Assembly: GCF_016632365.1 (NCBI RefSeq)
Contig: NZ_JAEPBH010000041.1
Location: 1 to 33,727 of the forward strand
DNA length: 33,727 bases
Direction: 5' to 3'
From: Tenebrionibacter intestinalis
Lineage (GTDB): Bacteria > Pseudomonadota > Gammaproteobacteria > Enterobacterales > Enterobacteriaceae
Part shown: in pieces, positions 1-7,771 of the stretch
How positions within the stretch are numbered: the stretch's first letter is position 1
Layout: each line of letters opens with the position of its first letter
Made by a program: the position numbers and the translations under genes
Notes under the pieces: model-generated
What the model saw: only the letters and a program-made list of their open reading frames with translations
Told to the model about the DNA's origin: nothing
The model's database searches: none

Positions 1-89
1 TGGTAAAAGTGTAGCGGTATTAGGCGCAGCTATTTAGCTTTTCGACCTGTTTGATTGAACTGCCCTGTCTTTCAAGGTGATGGCTCGCA

Positions 90-590
90 GTGCGAACCAT
101 TACCACTCCGGTGCCGGCAGAGAAGAAATTTGCGGATTATATTCTTATTCTGCCGTTGCCGAATATTCCTCCGATTTATGTATATCTACGAAACAATCCA
201 GGTCAGGTAACGGGTAAAGGACAGAAGGTTAGCGGTATTTGGTTGTCTGACGCTAACACGGGGAATGGTTCTCCGGTTCCTGGTCAGATAGCAGATAAGC
301 TACGAGGACGAACCTTTGTAAACTTTGACCAGTTCCGTAAGGCGTTTTGGTTAGAGGTTTCAAAAGATCCTGAGTTATCAAGCCAGTTTCGAGGGAGTAA
401 CAAAATTCATATACGCAGTGGAAACTCCCCTTTCACACGAGAGCAGGATCGTGCTGGAGGAAGAGAACGCTATGAAATTCATCATATTATTCCAATAAGC
501 AAAGGCGGGGAGGTTTATAATGTCGATAATATGGGCATAACTTCACCTAAGCGGCATATCGTTATTCATTCAACCAGGGAGAGTAGATAA
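90..590 (+). CDS. Orphan C-terminal HNH DNase domain of a colicin E/S-type pyocin-like effector (N-terminus missing)
   Basis: The first ~35 codons (…TPVPAEKKFADYILILPL, PPIYVYL) resemble the linker found before the nuclease domain in S-type-pyocin/PAAR-type effectors. The rest matches the colicin E2/E7/E9 DNase domain: TGKGQKVSGIWL, GSPVPGQIADKLRG, FDQFRKAFWLEVSKDPELS, and a C-terminal H-N-H motif, HH (residues ~151-152) … N … KRHIVIH. The catalytic tip therefore looks intact, and by family knowledge it would be a metal-dependent DNA endonuclease. No receptor, translocation or PAAR domain is present, and a stop lies in frame at 78-80, so the GTG at 90 is only the formal start of a displaced fragment. 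A short open stretch at 2-34 (GKSVAVLGAAI) before another stop could be debris of the same or a neighbouring gene. The immunity gene begins one base after the stop. Base composition is AT-richer than in the rest of the window. Confidence 0.85.
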   Translation: MRTITTPVPAEKKFADYILILPLPNIPPIYVYLRNNPGQVTGKGQKVSGIWLSDANTGNGSPVPGQIADKLRGRTFVNFDQFRKAFWLEVSKDPELSSQFRGSNKIHIRSGNSPFTREQDRAGGRERYEIHHIIPISKGGEVYNVDNMGITSPKRHIVIHSTRESR

Positions 591-591
591 T

Positions 592-849
592 ATGGGTGAT
601 AAAAAATTATTATCTGATTATACAGAAAGCGAATTTTTAGATTTAGTTCGTAAAATTTATAATGCTGAAGGGCCAACTGAAGAGGACGATAATCGCCGAG
701 TTAGGGAGTTTCGGCGTCTTGCTGAACATCCATCAGGCTCCGACCTTATCTTCTACCCAGAGGATGGGAAAGATGATAGTCCAGAGGGCGTTGTTCAGGA
801 AGTAAAACAATGGCGTCAAGCTAATGGTAAGCCGGGCTTTAAGGGTTAG
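592..849 (+). CDS. Colicin E/pyocin DNase immunity protein (Im2/Im7/Im9 family)
   Basis: An 85-residue acidic protein, the size of Im9 (86 aa). It is nearly colinear with Im proteins: SDYTESEFLDLV in helix 1, then EHPSGSDLIFYPEDGKDDSPEG, then VKQWRQANGKPGFK. The helix-III DxxYYP-like contact motif reads D-L-I-F-Y-P, with Phe in place of the usual first Tyr. In this family the protein binds the partner DNase at an exosite and neutralises it in the cytoplasm. A good ribosome binding site (GGGAG) lies ~12 nt upstream, inside the end of the DNase frame, and the two genes are one base apart, as expected for a cognate pair. The gene is intact, so the cell may be protected from DNases of this class even though the upstream effector is truncated. 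Confidence 0.95.
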   Translation: MGDKKLLSDYTESEFLDLVRKIYNAEGPTEEDDNRRVREFRRLAEHPSGSDLIFYPEDGKDDSPEGVVQEVKQWRQANGKPGFKG

Positions 850-935
850 CTTCTGATCACATAAATGAGTATGTATCCGCGTCTGGAGGCGCGGTTTTCA
901 ATTACTTACCGAATATAAGCAGCGCAACACGCCTG

Positions 936-1190
936 GTGTGCTGCTTCATTCCTAATACGTTCACCACGGAGGAAGATCCCCATATAACGATCATCTGGAC
1001 GCCAGACAGTTCCTGTGTGAATGTTAAAGCACCATTCAATTCTCACGGGCAATCAGCATTTTTTAATGGAAAAGATTACATAACACCAGATGTTGACGGG
1101 CATAATGTTTCCGAAGGATGGAAAAAATTTAGTAAAAAAGGCGTTCGCTTAAGTACATATGATAAATATTTAAACAGAGTGAAAGGGTGA
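936..1190 (+). CDS. Second orphan toxin C-terminus, possible CdiA-CT (E. cloacae type)/colicin E3-like 16S rRNase fold
   Basis: An 84-codon open frame from a formal GTG start. The convincing part begins around residue 7 (NTFTTEEDPHITIIW) and continues through APFNSHGQSAFFNGKDYITPDVDGHN to a basic tail ending YDKYLNRVKG. The block D-x-D-x-H followed nine residues later by Lys has the same spacing as the active-site residues I recall for the rRNase domain of Enterobacter cloacae CdiA (Asp203, Asp205, Lys214). That comparison is from memory and not verified. No delivery domain precedes it: the 85 bases between the Im gene and this frame code for nothing I recognise, so it is a displaced toxin tip. 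The broken immunity-like gene starts 4 nt after its stop, the usual toxin-immunity order. Confidence 0.6.
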   Translation: MCCFIPNTFTTEEDPHITIIWTPDSSCVNVKAPFNSHGQSAFFNGKDYITPDVDGHNVSEGWKKFSKKGVRLSTYDKYLNRVKG

Positions 1191-1194
1191 TAAT

Positions 1195-1605
1195 ATGTTT
1201 GGTATTTTTACAGAAAATAAATCTTTTAAGTCAGAAATTAATGAAACAGTATTACTTGCTTCAATTACCAAAGGTGAATTTAAAGAAGGAATGCAGATCC
1301 CTGTCGATTATTGGAGTATCAAACAATAGGCTTTCTTCTTTAAAAAGGTATTTATGGGGAAATAATGCGACTCTAGTAGTTTCAATGTATTTATCTAAAG
1401 TTGCGCATTTTTTATTCTCATGGGTTCTATATTTCAGACAAGAAAACGTTATTGTTCAGAATAAAATAATTTTTTGGATGAGATAAAGAATTTTTCCACA
1501 GATAAAATAAATGAATATACTAGTGAGTATGAAGCTTATTCAGAAGGTGAAAAAGTACCAGAATGGTACACTACTATTGATGAGATAAAAGAATTTATGT
1601 CATAA
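1195..1605 (+). pseudogene. Broken immunity-like gene (possible CdiI partner of the preceding toxin tip)
   Basis: An ATG 4 nt after the toxin stop opens a frame beginning MFGIFTENKSFKSEIN that stops at 1327-1329 after 44 codons. The protein-like reading continues in the next frame from 1328 (RLSSLKRYLWGNNATLVVSM, then KVAHFLFSWVLYF, VQNKIIF). It returns to the first frame near a run of six T at about 1470 (LDEIKNFSTDKINEY … EWYTTIDEIKEFMS) and stops at 1603-1605. Two frame changes therefore interrupt a gene of ~136 codons. The MFGIF start and overall layout remind me of the E. cloacae CdiI immunity protein, which would fit the toxin call, but this is from memory. One change is next to a homopolymer, so a sequencing error at that site cannot be excluded. 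Confidence 0.65.
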
Positions 1606-1853
1606 CTTGAAAGCAAGATGATTAACATAATATACGCTTTCCATCTAAGGCTTAGTAAAACGACAGTCAGGGTAACCTGATTCCGCATGGCTGGCACACT
1701 ACAGAGTAACTAATTAACCAACTTAAAAATCGTACCCTGGGACGAGATTAAATGTATCCATTACGTGTTTGAGCATAAAATTAGTTTACTTTCTAACATA
1801 CGCGAACATCATGCTACAGTGAGAAGCGTTTGTGCAATCTGGAGAATATCGCC

Positions 1854-2624
1854 GTGTCTGGTCTCAAAATATCGCTACTGCAGCAGCCGCTTGCCTGGAT
1901 GGACGCTCCGGCCAACTTGCGGCATTTCGATTTACAGCTCGATAATCTGAACGGCCGCGATCTGATTGTGTTGCCTGAAATGTTTACAACGGGTTTTGCG
2001 TTGGAAGCGGCAAAGCACTCGCTGACGCAGCCAGAGCTCATCGCCTGGATGCAGGAAAAGGCGCAGCGCTGCAACGCGCTGATAGCAGGCAGCGCCGCTA
2101 TCGCCGGCGAACACGGTCCGGTGAATCGCTTTTTGCTCACGCAGCCGGACGGCACGGTACATTTTTACGACAAGCGTCACCTGTTCCGCATGGCCGATGA
2201 ACATCAGCACTATCAGCCAGGCAACCAGCGGCTGGTGTTGGCGTGGCGCGGGTGGCGCATTCTGCCACTGGTCTGTTACGATCTGCGCTTCCCGGTATGG
2301 TCGCGCAACCAGAATGATTACGATCTTGCGCTGTATGTCGCTAACTGGCCCGCCGCGCGTTCGCATCACTGGCAGACGCTGCTCGCCGCCCGCGCAATAG
2401 AAAACCAGGCCTACGTAGCAGGCTGCAACCGCATTGGCACCGACGGCAACGGCCAACACTACCGCGGCGATAGCCGGGTTATCGATCCGCAGGGCGAAAT
2501 CCTTGCCGCCGCTGAACCGCATCAGGCGGGCCAGATCGATGCCGAACTGTCATTAACGGCGCTTAAGGAGTATCGCGAGCGTTTCCCCGCCTGGCGAGAT
2601 GCTGACGCGTTTCGGCTCATATAG
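1854..2624 (+). CDS. yafV: Omega-amidase YafV (nitrilase/carbon-nitrogen hydrolase family)
   Basis: 256 residues from the GTG at 1854, the same length as E. coli YafV. This start is preferred over an upstream TTG because GGAG lies 9 nt before it and the protein then begins SGLKISLLQQPL, like the homologue. The nitrilase catalytic triad is visible: Glu in VLPEMFTTGF, Lys in YDKRHLFRMADEH, and Cys in LPLVCYDLRFPVWSR. Family members hydrolyse alpha-ketoglutaramate and related omega-amides in the cytoplasm, salvaging the alpha-keto products of glutamine transamination. In E. coli this gene lies near aspV. Here 23 kb of other DNA, mostly FHL genes, lie between them, and toxin debris lies on its 5' side. 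It converges on the aminotransferase gene that ends at 2697. Confidence 0.96.
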   Translation: MSGLKISLLQQPLAWMDAPANLRHFDLQLDNLNGRDLIVLPEMFTTGFALEAAKHSLTQPELIAWMQEKAQRCNALIAGSAAIAGEHGPVNRFLLTQPDGTVHFYDKRHLFRMADEHQHYQPGNQRLVLAWRGWRILPLVCYDLRFPVWSRNQNDYDLALYVANWPAARSHHWQTLLAARAIENQAYVAGCNRIGTDGNGQHYRGDSRVIDPQGEILAAAEPHQAGQIDAELSLTALKEYRERFPAWRDADAFRLI

Positions 2625-2629
2625 TGCTC

Positions 2630-2650
2630 CCTCCCGGCCCGCCCGGGAGG
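2630..2650. terminator. Hairpin between convergent yafV and aminotransferase genes
   Basis: CCTCCCGG and CCGGGAGG form an 8-bp stem around a 5-nt loop six bases after the yafV stop. There is no long T-run on the plus side. Its position in a 72-bp convergent gap suggests a bidirectional terminator, but the call rests on structure alone. Confidence 0.5.
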
Positions 2651-2696
2651 CAACAGGCATGCTTTAGTAAAAACGGGCGGTTTCGCGCAGGTGGCG

Positions 2697-3938
2697 TCAC
2701 CGGCCTGCGCTATCGTAGATATCCCACGCCGCCTGCATGGCCGCCCCCTGAACAGTCTTCAGGCCCAGCCGGTTCAGCACCGCCTCCAGCGCCGCGAGCG
2801 TTTGCAATACGCAGTCTTTGCGGGCGTTATAGCCCATCGTGCCAATACGCCAGATTTTGCCCTGAAGCGGGCCAAACGACGTACCAATCTCAATGTGAAA
2901 ATCCTCCAGCAGACGCTGGCGCACCGCTTCGCCATGAACCTGCGCCGGGATAACCACGCCGAGCACATTGCTCATGCGGTGCGCCGGAGAACCGAACGTA
3001 TCCAGCCCCATCCCCTGAATACCCGCCGCCAGCGCCCGCCCGTGCAGAGCGTGGCGGGCAAGCGTATTATCCAGCCCCTCTTCCAGAATAATGCGCGCGC
3101 ATTCACGGGCGGCAAACAGCATACTGGTGGCTTCGGTGTGATGATTAAGCCGCTCTGGCCCCCAGTAATCCATAATCATGCCGAGATCGAAATAGTTAGA
3201 GTAGATAATCTCATCATCGCCGTCGTAATGGCTGTCGTTGCGGATACCCTGCTCCACACGCCGACGACGGCGAATCACCTCTTCCATCCGTGGGCTGAGC
3301 GTGACGGGCGAGCTGCCGGACGGGCCGCCAAGACACTTTTGCAGCCCGGCGGACACCGCATCCAGCCCCCAGCCGTCGGTATCCAGCTCATTGCCTCCCA
3401 GCGAGGCGGTGGCGTCGGTATAAAACAGCACGCCGTAGCGGCGGCAGATATCGCCAAGTTCATCCAGCGGCTGAAGCAGCGTAGTGGACGTATCGCCGTG
3501 TACGGTAAGCAGCAGCCGTGGTCTGACGCGTTTAATGGCATCTTCGATTTGCTGCGGTGAAAATACCTCGCCCCACGGCACGTCGATGCTGCGCACCTCC
3601 GCGCGGCAACGCCGGGCAATTTCACACAGCAGATGTCCAAATCGGCCAAAAACCGGCACCAGCACGCGATCGCCCGGGCGAATCGCCGACAGGAGAATGG
3701 CCTCAATACCGGCGCGGGAAGTGCCATCCACCAGCATTGTCCAACGGTTCTGAGTACGAAATATTTCACGCCACAGCGCCATCACTTCGTTCATGTAGCC
3801 TGTCATGGCCGGGTCATACTGGCCGATAAGCGGGCTTGCCATCGCGCGCAACGCCCGCGGGTCGGCGTTAATGGGGCCAGGCCCCATTAACAGGCGCTGC
3901 GGTGGGTTTATCTGCGGATACCGTTGAATATCAAACAT
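2697..3938 (-). CDS. Class V PLP aminotransferase, PucG/HpxJ-like ((S)-ureidoglycine-glyoxylate or alanine/serine-glyoxylate type)
   Basis: 413 residues from the ATG at 3938, which has AAGGAA 4-5 nt upstream; longer upstream readings lack similarity. The N-terminal LLMGPGPINADPRAL is typical of the alanine-glyoxylate aminotransferase group. YTDATASLGG carries the PLP-binding Asp (~175), and SAGLQKCLGGPSG carries the Schiff-base Lys (~201). Length and motifs fit PucG/HpxJ, which amino-transfers from ureidoglycine to glyoxylate in purine catabolism, but alanine-glyoxylate or serine-glyoxylate transaminase activity cannot be excluded. No other purine-catabolic gene is present in the window. It lies after fhlA on the same strand but ~590 bp away, so co-transcription with hyp-fhlA is doubtful. 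Its neighbour yafV also acts on products of transamination, which may be coincidence. Confidence 0.85.
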   Translation of the reverse strand: MFDIQRYPQINPPQRLLMGPGPINADPRALRAMASPLIGQYDPAMTGYMNEVMALWREIFRTQNRWTMLVDGTSRAGIEAILLSAIRPGDRVLVPVFGRFGHLLCEIARRCRAEVRSIDVPWGEVFSPQQIEDAIKRVRPRLLLTVHGDTSTTLLQPLDELGDICRRYGVLFYTDATASLGGNELDTDGWGLDAVSAGLQKCLGGPSGSSPVTLSPRMEEVIRRRRRVEQGIRNDSHYDGDDEIIYSNYFDLGMIMDYWGPERLNHHTEATSMLFAARECARIILEEGLDNTLARHALHGRALAAGIQGMGLDTFGSPAHRMSNVLGVVIPAQVHGEAVRQRLLEDFHIEIGTSFGPLQGKIWRIGTMGYNARKDCVLQTLAALEAVLNRLGLKTVQGAAMQAAWDIYDSAGR

Positions 3939-4532
3939 CGCGTTTCCTTGTTCTGAACGTCGCTTCGCCGTGAAACGAAAATAGCGAAATGGGGAAGTTG
4001 GCAGCAAGTGTGCCATGCTGCAAAAAAACGCGCCGCAGGCGATATCACATGCCATTAAAAAGTCACCCGCCCGTGAATGAAAAAAGAGATAAACCGAGTC
4101 GGGCCGTCCGCGGCGCGGCGGCGTCAGACGCCAGTGAGCGTTGCACAAGAGAAACCCGGCAGGTTGATAAAGCCGTGAAATTTATCGCACCGGGTATGGC
4201 GCAACCGGCGAAGAAAAGGGGTCGCCGGCGGCGTTATGCGGGTCACCTGAGGCTAAAGGGGGCCGCTCACTTAACGTTCGTTGTCAAACGGGCCTTCATC
4301 AGCGCTAAACGGATAAGCGGGCCGCTTTGCAACGCCTGCGGCCCCGCAAAGCGAGGATGACTTCATGCTGCGCGCCCGCCCTGCCATCAGTCTGCGTCCG
4401 ACCCGTCTCGTTTCGCTACAGCCCGCCTGCGGTTTGCCGGTTTCAGCGGGCGTCTCGCCCGCCACGCGGTAAGCCTGTACAGGTTAAAAGCGAACAGGGA
4501 TAGTTATTAACGCGCGTCCGTTCTTCAGCCCC
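3939..4532. other. 594-bp intergenic region, no convincing gene
   Basis: This lies between the 3' end of fhlA and the 5' end of the aminotransferase gene. Open frames occur on both strands but lack recognisable protein character and good ribosome binding sites. Small inverted repeats are present, including CGCTTTGC/GCAAAGCG (4323-4330/4346-4353) and GGCGTC/GACGCC near 4120-4135. The promoter of the aminotransferase gene should be in the part near 3940-4050, but I see no clear -35/-10 pair. Confidence 0.5.
4446..4462 (-). terminator. Possible terminator of hyp-fhlA operon
   Basis: A perfect 7-bp stem GCGGGCG/CGCCCGC with a 3-nt loop, ~70 nt after the fhlA stop. No U-tract follows in the direction of transcription, so this is a weak call. 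Confidence 0.3.
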
Positions 4533-6632
4533 TTATTTCGCCAGCAGGCTATTTTTATCAATCCCCAATCGCTTCATGCGCGAAAGCAGCGTGGTGCGTT
4601 TAACGCCCAGACGCTGCGCTGCGCCTCTGGAACCGGCAATAACGCCGTTCGTTTCTTTCAATACCCGAACAATCCGTTGATATTCATCTTCATCATCACG
4701 CAACGGTTCTGCTTCAGGCTGCGCGTATGCCGGCGCAGGGGCCAGAAACGGCGGCATCATCTCGCAAAGCGAAAGCTGCAGCACATTTCCTCTGGTCAGC
4801 AGTACCGCCCGCTCAATGACGTTTTCCAGCTCGCGCACGTTACCCGGCCACTCCATACGGCTTAATGTGCGCAGCGTCTCAGCCGGGATGCTGTCAATGT
4901 TGCGCTCCAGCCGTCTGGCGATTTTAAAGGTGAACGCTTTAACCAGCAGGGGGATATCCTCCGGTCGTTCACGCAGCGGCGGCAGGCGGACAGGAAAGAC
5001 GTTCAGCCGGTAATAGAGATCGCTGCGAAACGCTCTGTCCGCCACCATTTGCCGCAAGTCACAGTTTGTGGCGGCAATCAGGCGCACATCGGTGTGAATA
5101 ACTTTATTGCTGCCTAACCGTTCGAACTCCTGCTCCTGAAGCACCCGCAGCAATTTAGGCTGTAGTTCCAGGGGCATATCGCCCACTTCGTCAAGAAACA
5201 GCGAGCTTTTATCCGCCAGTTCAAAGCGCCCGATATGTTGAGCGCTGGCGCCGGTAAAGGCGCCGCGCTCGTGGCCGAACAGATCGCTTTCCAGCAGCCC
5301 GGCAGGCATGGCGGCGCAGTTAAGCTTCACCATCCGTCGTCCGTTGCGCGTACTCTGGTTATGGATAGCCCTGGCAACCAGCTCTTTGCCGGTACCGGTT
5401 TCCCCCAGAATCAGCACGGTGCTGTTGCTGCGCGCCACCATCTCCACCTGGCGCATAACGTCGCGCATCGCCTGGCTCTGGCCGATAATTTCGCCAAAAT
5501 CAGCGGCGACGTTGTTAATCTGCTCAGTCAGCGCCAGGTTTTCATCAATCAACCGCTCCTTCAGGCGCTGGATCTCCTGGTAGGCCAGCGCGTTATCCAC
5601 GGCAATCGCAATGCGCCCGGCAATCTGATGCAGCAGCTTCAGATTAGCCGTCGTGAAAATATGCTCCTGGCACTGGGCCAGCTTCAGCACGCCAAGGATA
5701 TTGTCCCCTGACATCAGCGGCAGCAGGCACAGCGTTTGTATTTGGTTGCCCCACATATCAAACAGCATTCGCTCATAGGGGGCCAGGCTGTCGTGCTGAT
5801 GCAAATTCAGCAACAGCATCTTTTTACTGTGAAAGACCCGTTCCGAAAGCGTTCCCTGTTCATTGACTTCGCTTCTGTCATGCACCGGCGCATCGCGATC
5901 GATATAGTGGGTGGAGTAAATCTTCAGCCGATGGCGTCGGGATGCCCGCAGAACGATGCTGATGGAATCAATCCCGAAATTGTTGTGAATTTCATGGGCG
6001 ATTTCACTGATCAGTTCATCAAGGTCCAGTTTCGAAAGCACGGCGTTGGTGATAGCGACCAGCAGGCGGAAGTCGTTACGCTCGCGGCACAACAGCTTGT
6101 GATGTTGGCTATCGCTCAGCCGGATCTGGATCTGCTCTACGGCAAGCGCCACAATCTGCGCCAGCGAACGCAGCCGCGCACGCTCTTTTTCGCTCCACGG
6201 GCGATCGTCGTCACGCAGAATTTCGCAGCCGCCGACAATCTTGCCATCAGAGGCCAGCGGCAACATACCGTAATAGCTAAAATTCGGGTAAAGCCCGCAG
6301 CCAGCAAGTACAGGCCAGGCCTCGCGAAACGCGGCGACATCGCAGTGCAGCATATCCGGGCGTGAAAGGATGTGGCTGACAGGCCCGCTCGCCAGCGCCA
6401 GCTCATCCATTTTAATAACGCTCTCGCCGTTATCCTTCACGCCATAATAGCGCACCTGGGGATGCAGCTCGTCCGCCGTCAGAATAATGGCGGCCTGGCC
6501 GGCCAGATCGGCCTGTCGCAGGTGCAGCGTCAGCGCCTGTGCGAGCGCGCAAAAATCGGGCTGCTGCAGTAGCGTGCGCGTCAGGTTAAAGAGCTGCTGC
6601 TCCTGGGGATCGCCCATTGAAGTAAGAGACAT
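4533..6632 (-). CDS. fhlA: Formate hydrogenlyase transcriptional activator FhlA
   Basis: 699 residues when started at the ATG at 6632 (MSLTSMGD, aligning with MSYTPMSD of E. coli FhlA, 692 aa); the 24 upstream codons have no counterpart. Two N-terminal GAF-type regions are followed by a sigma-54 AAA+ domain with Walker A GETGTGKE, the sigma-54 contact loop HERGAFTGAS and Walker B LFLDEVGD. The C-terminal Fis-type helix-turn-helix is GAAQRLGVKRTTLLSRMKRLGI. By family knowledge it binds formate and activates sigma-54 promoters of hyc, hyp, hydN-hypF and fdhF, antagonised by HycA. It is the last gene after hypE on the same strand, as in E. coli, with a 128-bp gap and no separate sigma-54 promoter that I can see. 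The ribosome binding site is weak (GGATAA). Confidence 0.97.
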   Translation of the reverse strand: MSLTSMGDPQEQQLFNLTRTLLQQPDFCALAQALTLHLRQADLAGQAAIILTADELHPQVRYYGVKDNGESVIKMDELALASGPVSHILSRPDMLHCDVAAFREAWPVLAGCGLYPNFSYYGMLPLASDGKIVGGCEILRDDDRPWSEKERARLRSLAQIVALAVEQIQIRLSDSQHHKLLCRERNDFRLLVAITNAVLSKLDLDELISEIAHEIHNNFGIDSISIVLRASRRHRLKIYSTHYIDRDAPVHDRSEVNEQGTLSERVFHSKKMLLLNLHQHDSLAPYERMLFDMWGNQIQTLCLLPLMSGDNILGVLKLAQCQEHIFTTANLKLLHQIAGRIAIAVDNALAYQEIQRLKERLIDENLALTEQINNVAADFGEIIGQSQAMRDVMRQVEMVARSNSTVLILGETGTGKELVARAIHNQSTRNGRRMVKLNCAAMPAGLLESDLFGHERGAFTGASAQHIGRFELADKSSLFLDEVGDMPLELQPKLLRVLQEQEFERLGSNKVIHTDVRLIAATNCDLRQMVADRAFRSDLYYRLNVFPVRLPPLRERPEDIPLLVKAFTFKIARRLERNIDSIPAETLRTLSRMEWPGNVRELENVIERAVLLTRGNVLQLSLCEMMPPFLAPAPAYAQPEAEPLRDDEDEYQRIVRVLKETNGVIAGSRGAAQRLGVKRTTLLSRMKRLGIDKNSLLAK

Positions 6633-6726
6633 TGTGTTATCCAGAAACCCGGTTATCAGTGCTCCACGCGTATTCGCGCCGGAATAAGCAGCGCGATACG
6701 GCATAGATTATTGGGTATAACGTACG

Positions 6727-6747
6727 CAGGCGGCCGGCTTCCGCCTG
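6727..6747 (-). other. Intercistronic hairpin between hypE and fhlA
   Basis: CAGGCGG/CCGCCTG form a 7-bp stem with a 7-nt loop in the 128-bp hypE-fhlA gap, without a U-tract. It could be a processing or attenuation structure; only the inverted repeat is seen. Confidence 0.35.
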
Positions 6748-6760
6748 GAAACATAGTAGT

Positions 6761-7771
6761 CTAACAAATACGGGGGAGGGGTTCGGTATGCGGCAAATCA
6801 ATCGTACGACAAATACCGTACAGTCCTGTCATCCTGACGCCCCGTTGCGGCACAACTTCACCAATAATCGCAGCGTCGCGCCCCAGCGGATGCGCCTGCA
6901 ACCGCCCAAGCAGCGCCTGCGCCTGCTGTGGCGCGACGCCAATCACCAGTTTTCCTTCGTTGGCGAAATTCAACGCATCCAGCCCCAGCAGTTCGCACAC
7001 GCCGCGCACCGCCGGTTTGAGCGGCAGCGCCTGCTCGTTAAGTACAATACCGTAACCGCTGGCGGCGGCAAATTCGTGAACCACGGCGTTAACGCCGCCA
7101 CGGGTAGCGTCGCGCATCGCTCTGATGCCCGTAAGGTCGCGCACTGCCGCAATCAAGGGCGACAGCAGCGCGCAATCGCTGGCAAGTTCGCCCTCCAGCC
7201 CCAGCCGTTCGCGCAGGTTAAGTATCGTGGCGCCGTGGTCGCCCAGCGTGCCCGTTACCAGCAGCCGATCGCCTGGTTGCAGTTGCGCAGCCCCCCACTC
7301 CAGCCCAGCCGGAATCACGCCGATCCCGGCGGTATTAATAAACAGCTTGTCCGCCGCGCCGCGGGGGACGACTTTAGTGTCGCCGGTTACAATCGCGATC
7401 CCCGCTTCGCGGGCGGTGTCGGCCATGCTGCGCACCACGGCTTGTAGCGTCGCTATCTCCAGCCCTTCTTCCAGAATAAAGCCGCAGGAAAGCCAGCGCG
7501 GGGTCGCGCCGCCTACGGCGATATCGTTCGCCGTGCCGCATACCGCCAGCTTTCCGATATCGCCGCCGGGGAAGACCAGCGGATCGATAACATAACTGTC
7601 GGTGGAAAACGCCAGCCTGTCGCCGGCGTCGTTCAGCCAGCGCAGCGGAATGCGCGCCTGGTCTTCCTGGGTTGCCAGCAGCGGATTATCAAAAGCCGTC
7701 ATAAACAGCGCGGCGATAAGTTTTTGCATTGCCTGCCCGCCGCCGCCCTGCGCCAGAGTCACTTTATTCAT
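6761..7771 (-). CDS. hypE: Hydrogenase maturation factor HypE (carbamoyl dehydratase)
   Basis: 336 residues, full length for HypE. PurM-like ATP-binding features are visible: the Gly-rich start LAQGGGGQAMQKLI, then FSTDSYVIDPLVFPGGDIGKLAV, GTANDIAVGGATP, and VTGDTKVVPRG. It ends in PRIC, the invariant C-terminal Cys that accepts the carbamoyl group from HypF and is dehydrated to a thiocyanate. That group becomes the CN ligand of the hydrogenase iron. The gene overlaps hypD by 4 bp (ATGA), indicating translational coupling. Confidence 0.98.
   Translation of the reverse strand: MNKVTLAQGGGGQAMQKLIAALFMTAFDNPLLATQEDQARIPLRWLNDAGDRLAFSTDSYVIDPLVFPGGDIGKLAVCGTANDIAVGGATPRWLSCGFILEEGLEIATLQAVVRSMADTAREAGIAIVTGDTKVVPRGAADKLFINTAGIGVIPAGLEWGAAQLQPGDRLLVTGTLGDHGATILNLRERLGLEGELASDCALLSPLIAAVRDLTGIRAMRDATRGGVNAVVHEFAAASGYGIVLNEQALPLKPAVRGVCELLGLDALNFANEGKLVIGVAPQQAQALLGRLQAHPLGRDAAIIGEVVPQRGVRMTGLYGICRTIDLPHTEPLPRIC

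Noticed and set aside
2691..3560. Long plus-strand open frame opposite the aminotransferase (289 codons).
   Set aside because: Antisense shadow in GC-rich codons; composition (many Arg/Pro/His/Gln) is not protein-like and it has no family resemblance.
3989..4360. 123-codon plus-strand frame in the fhlA-aminotransferase gap.
   Set aside because: Highly basic low-complexity product without motifs; starts inside the upstream region of the aminotransferase gene.
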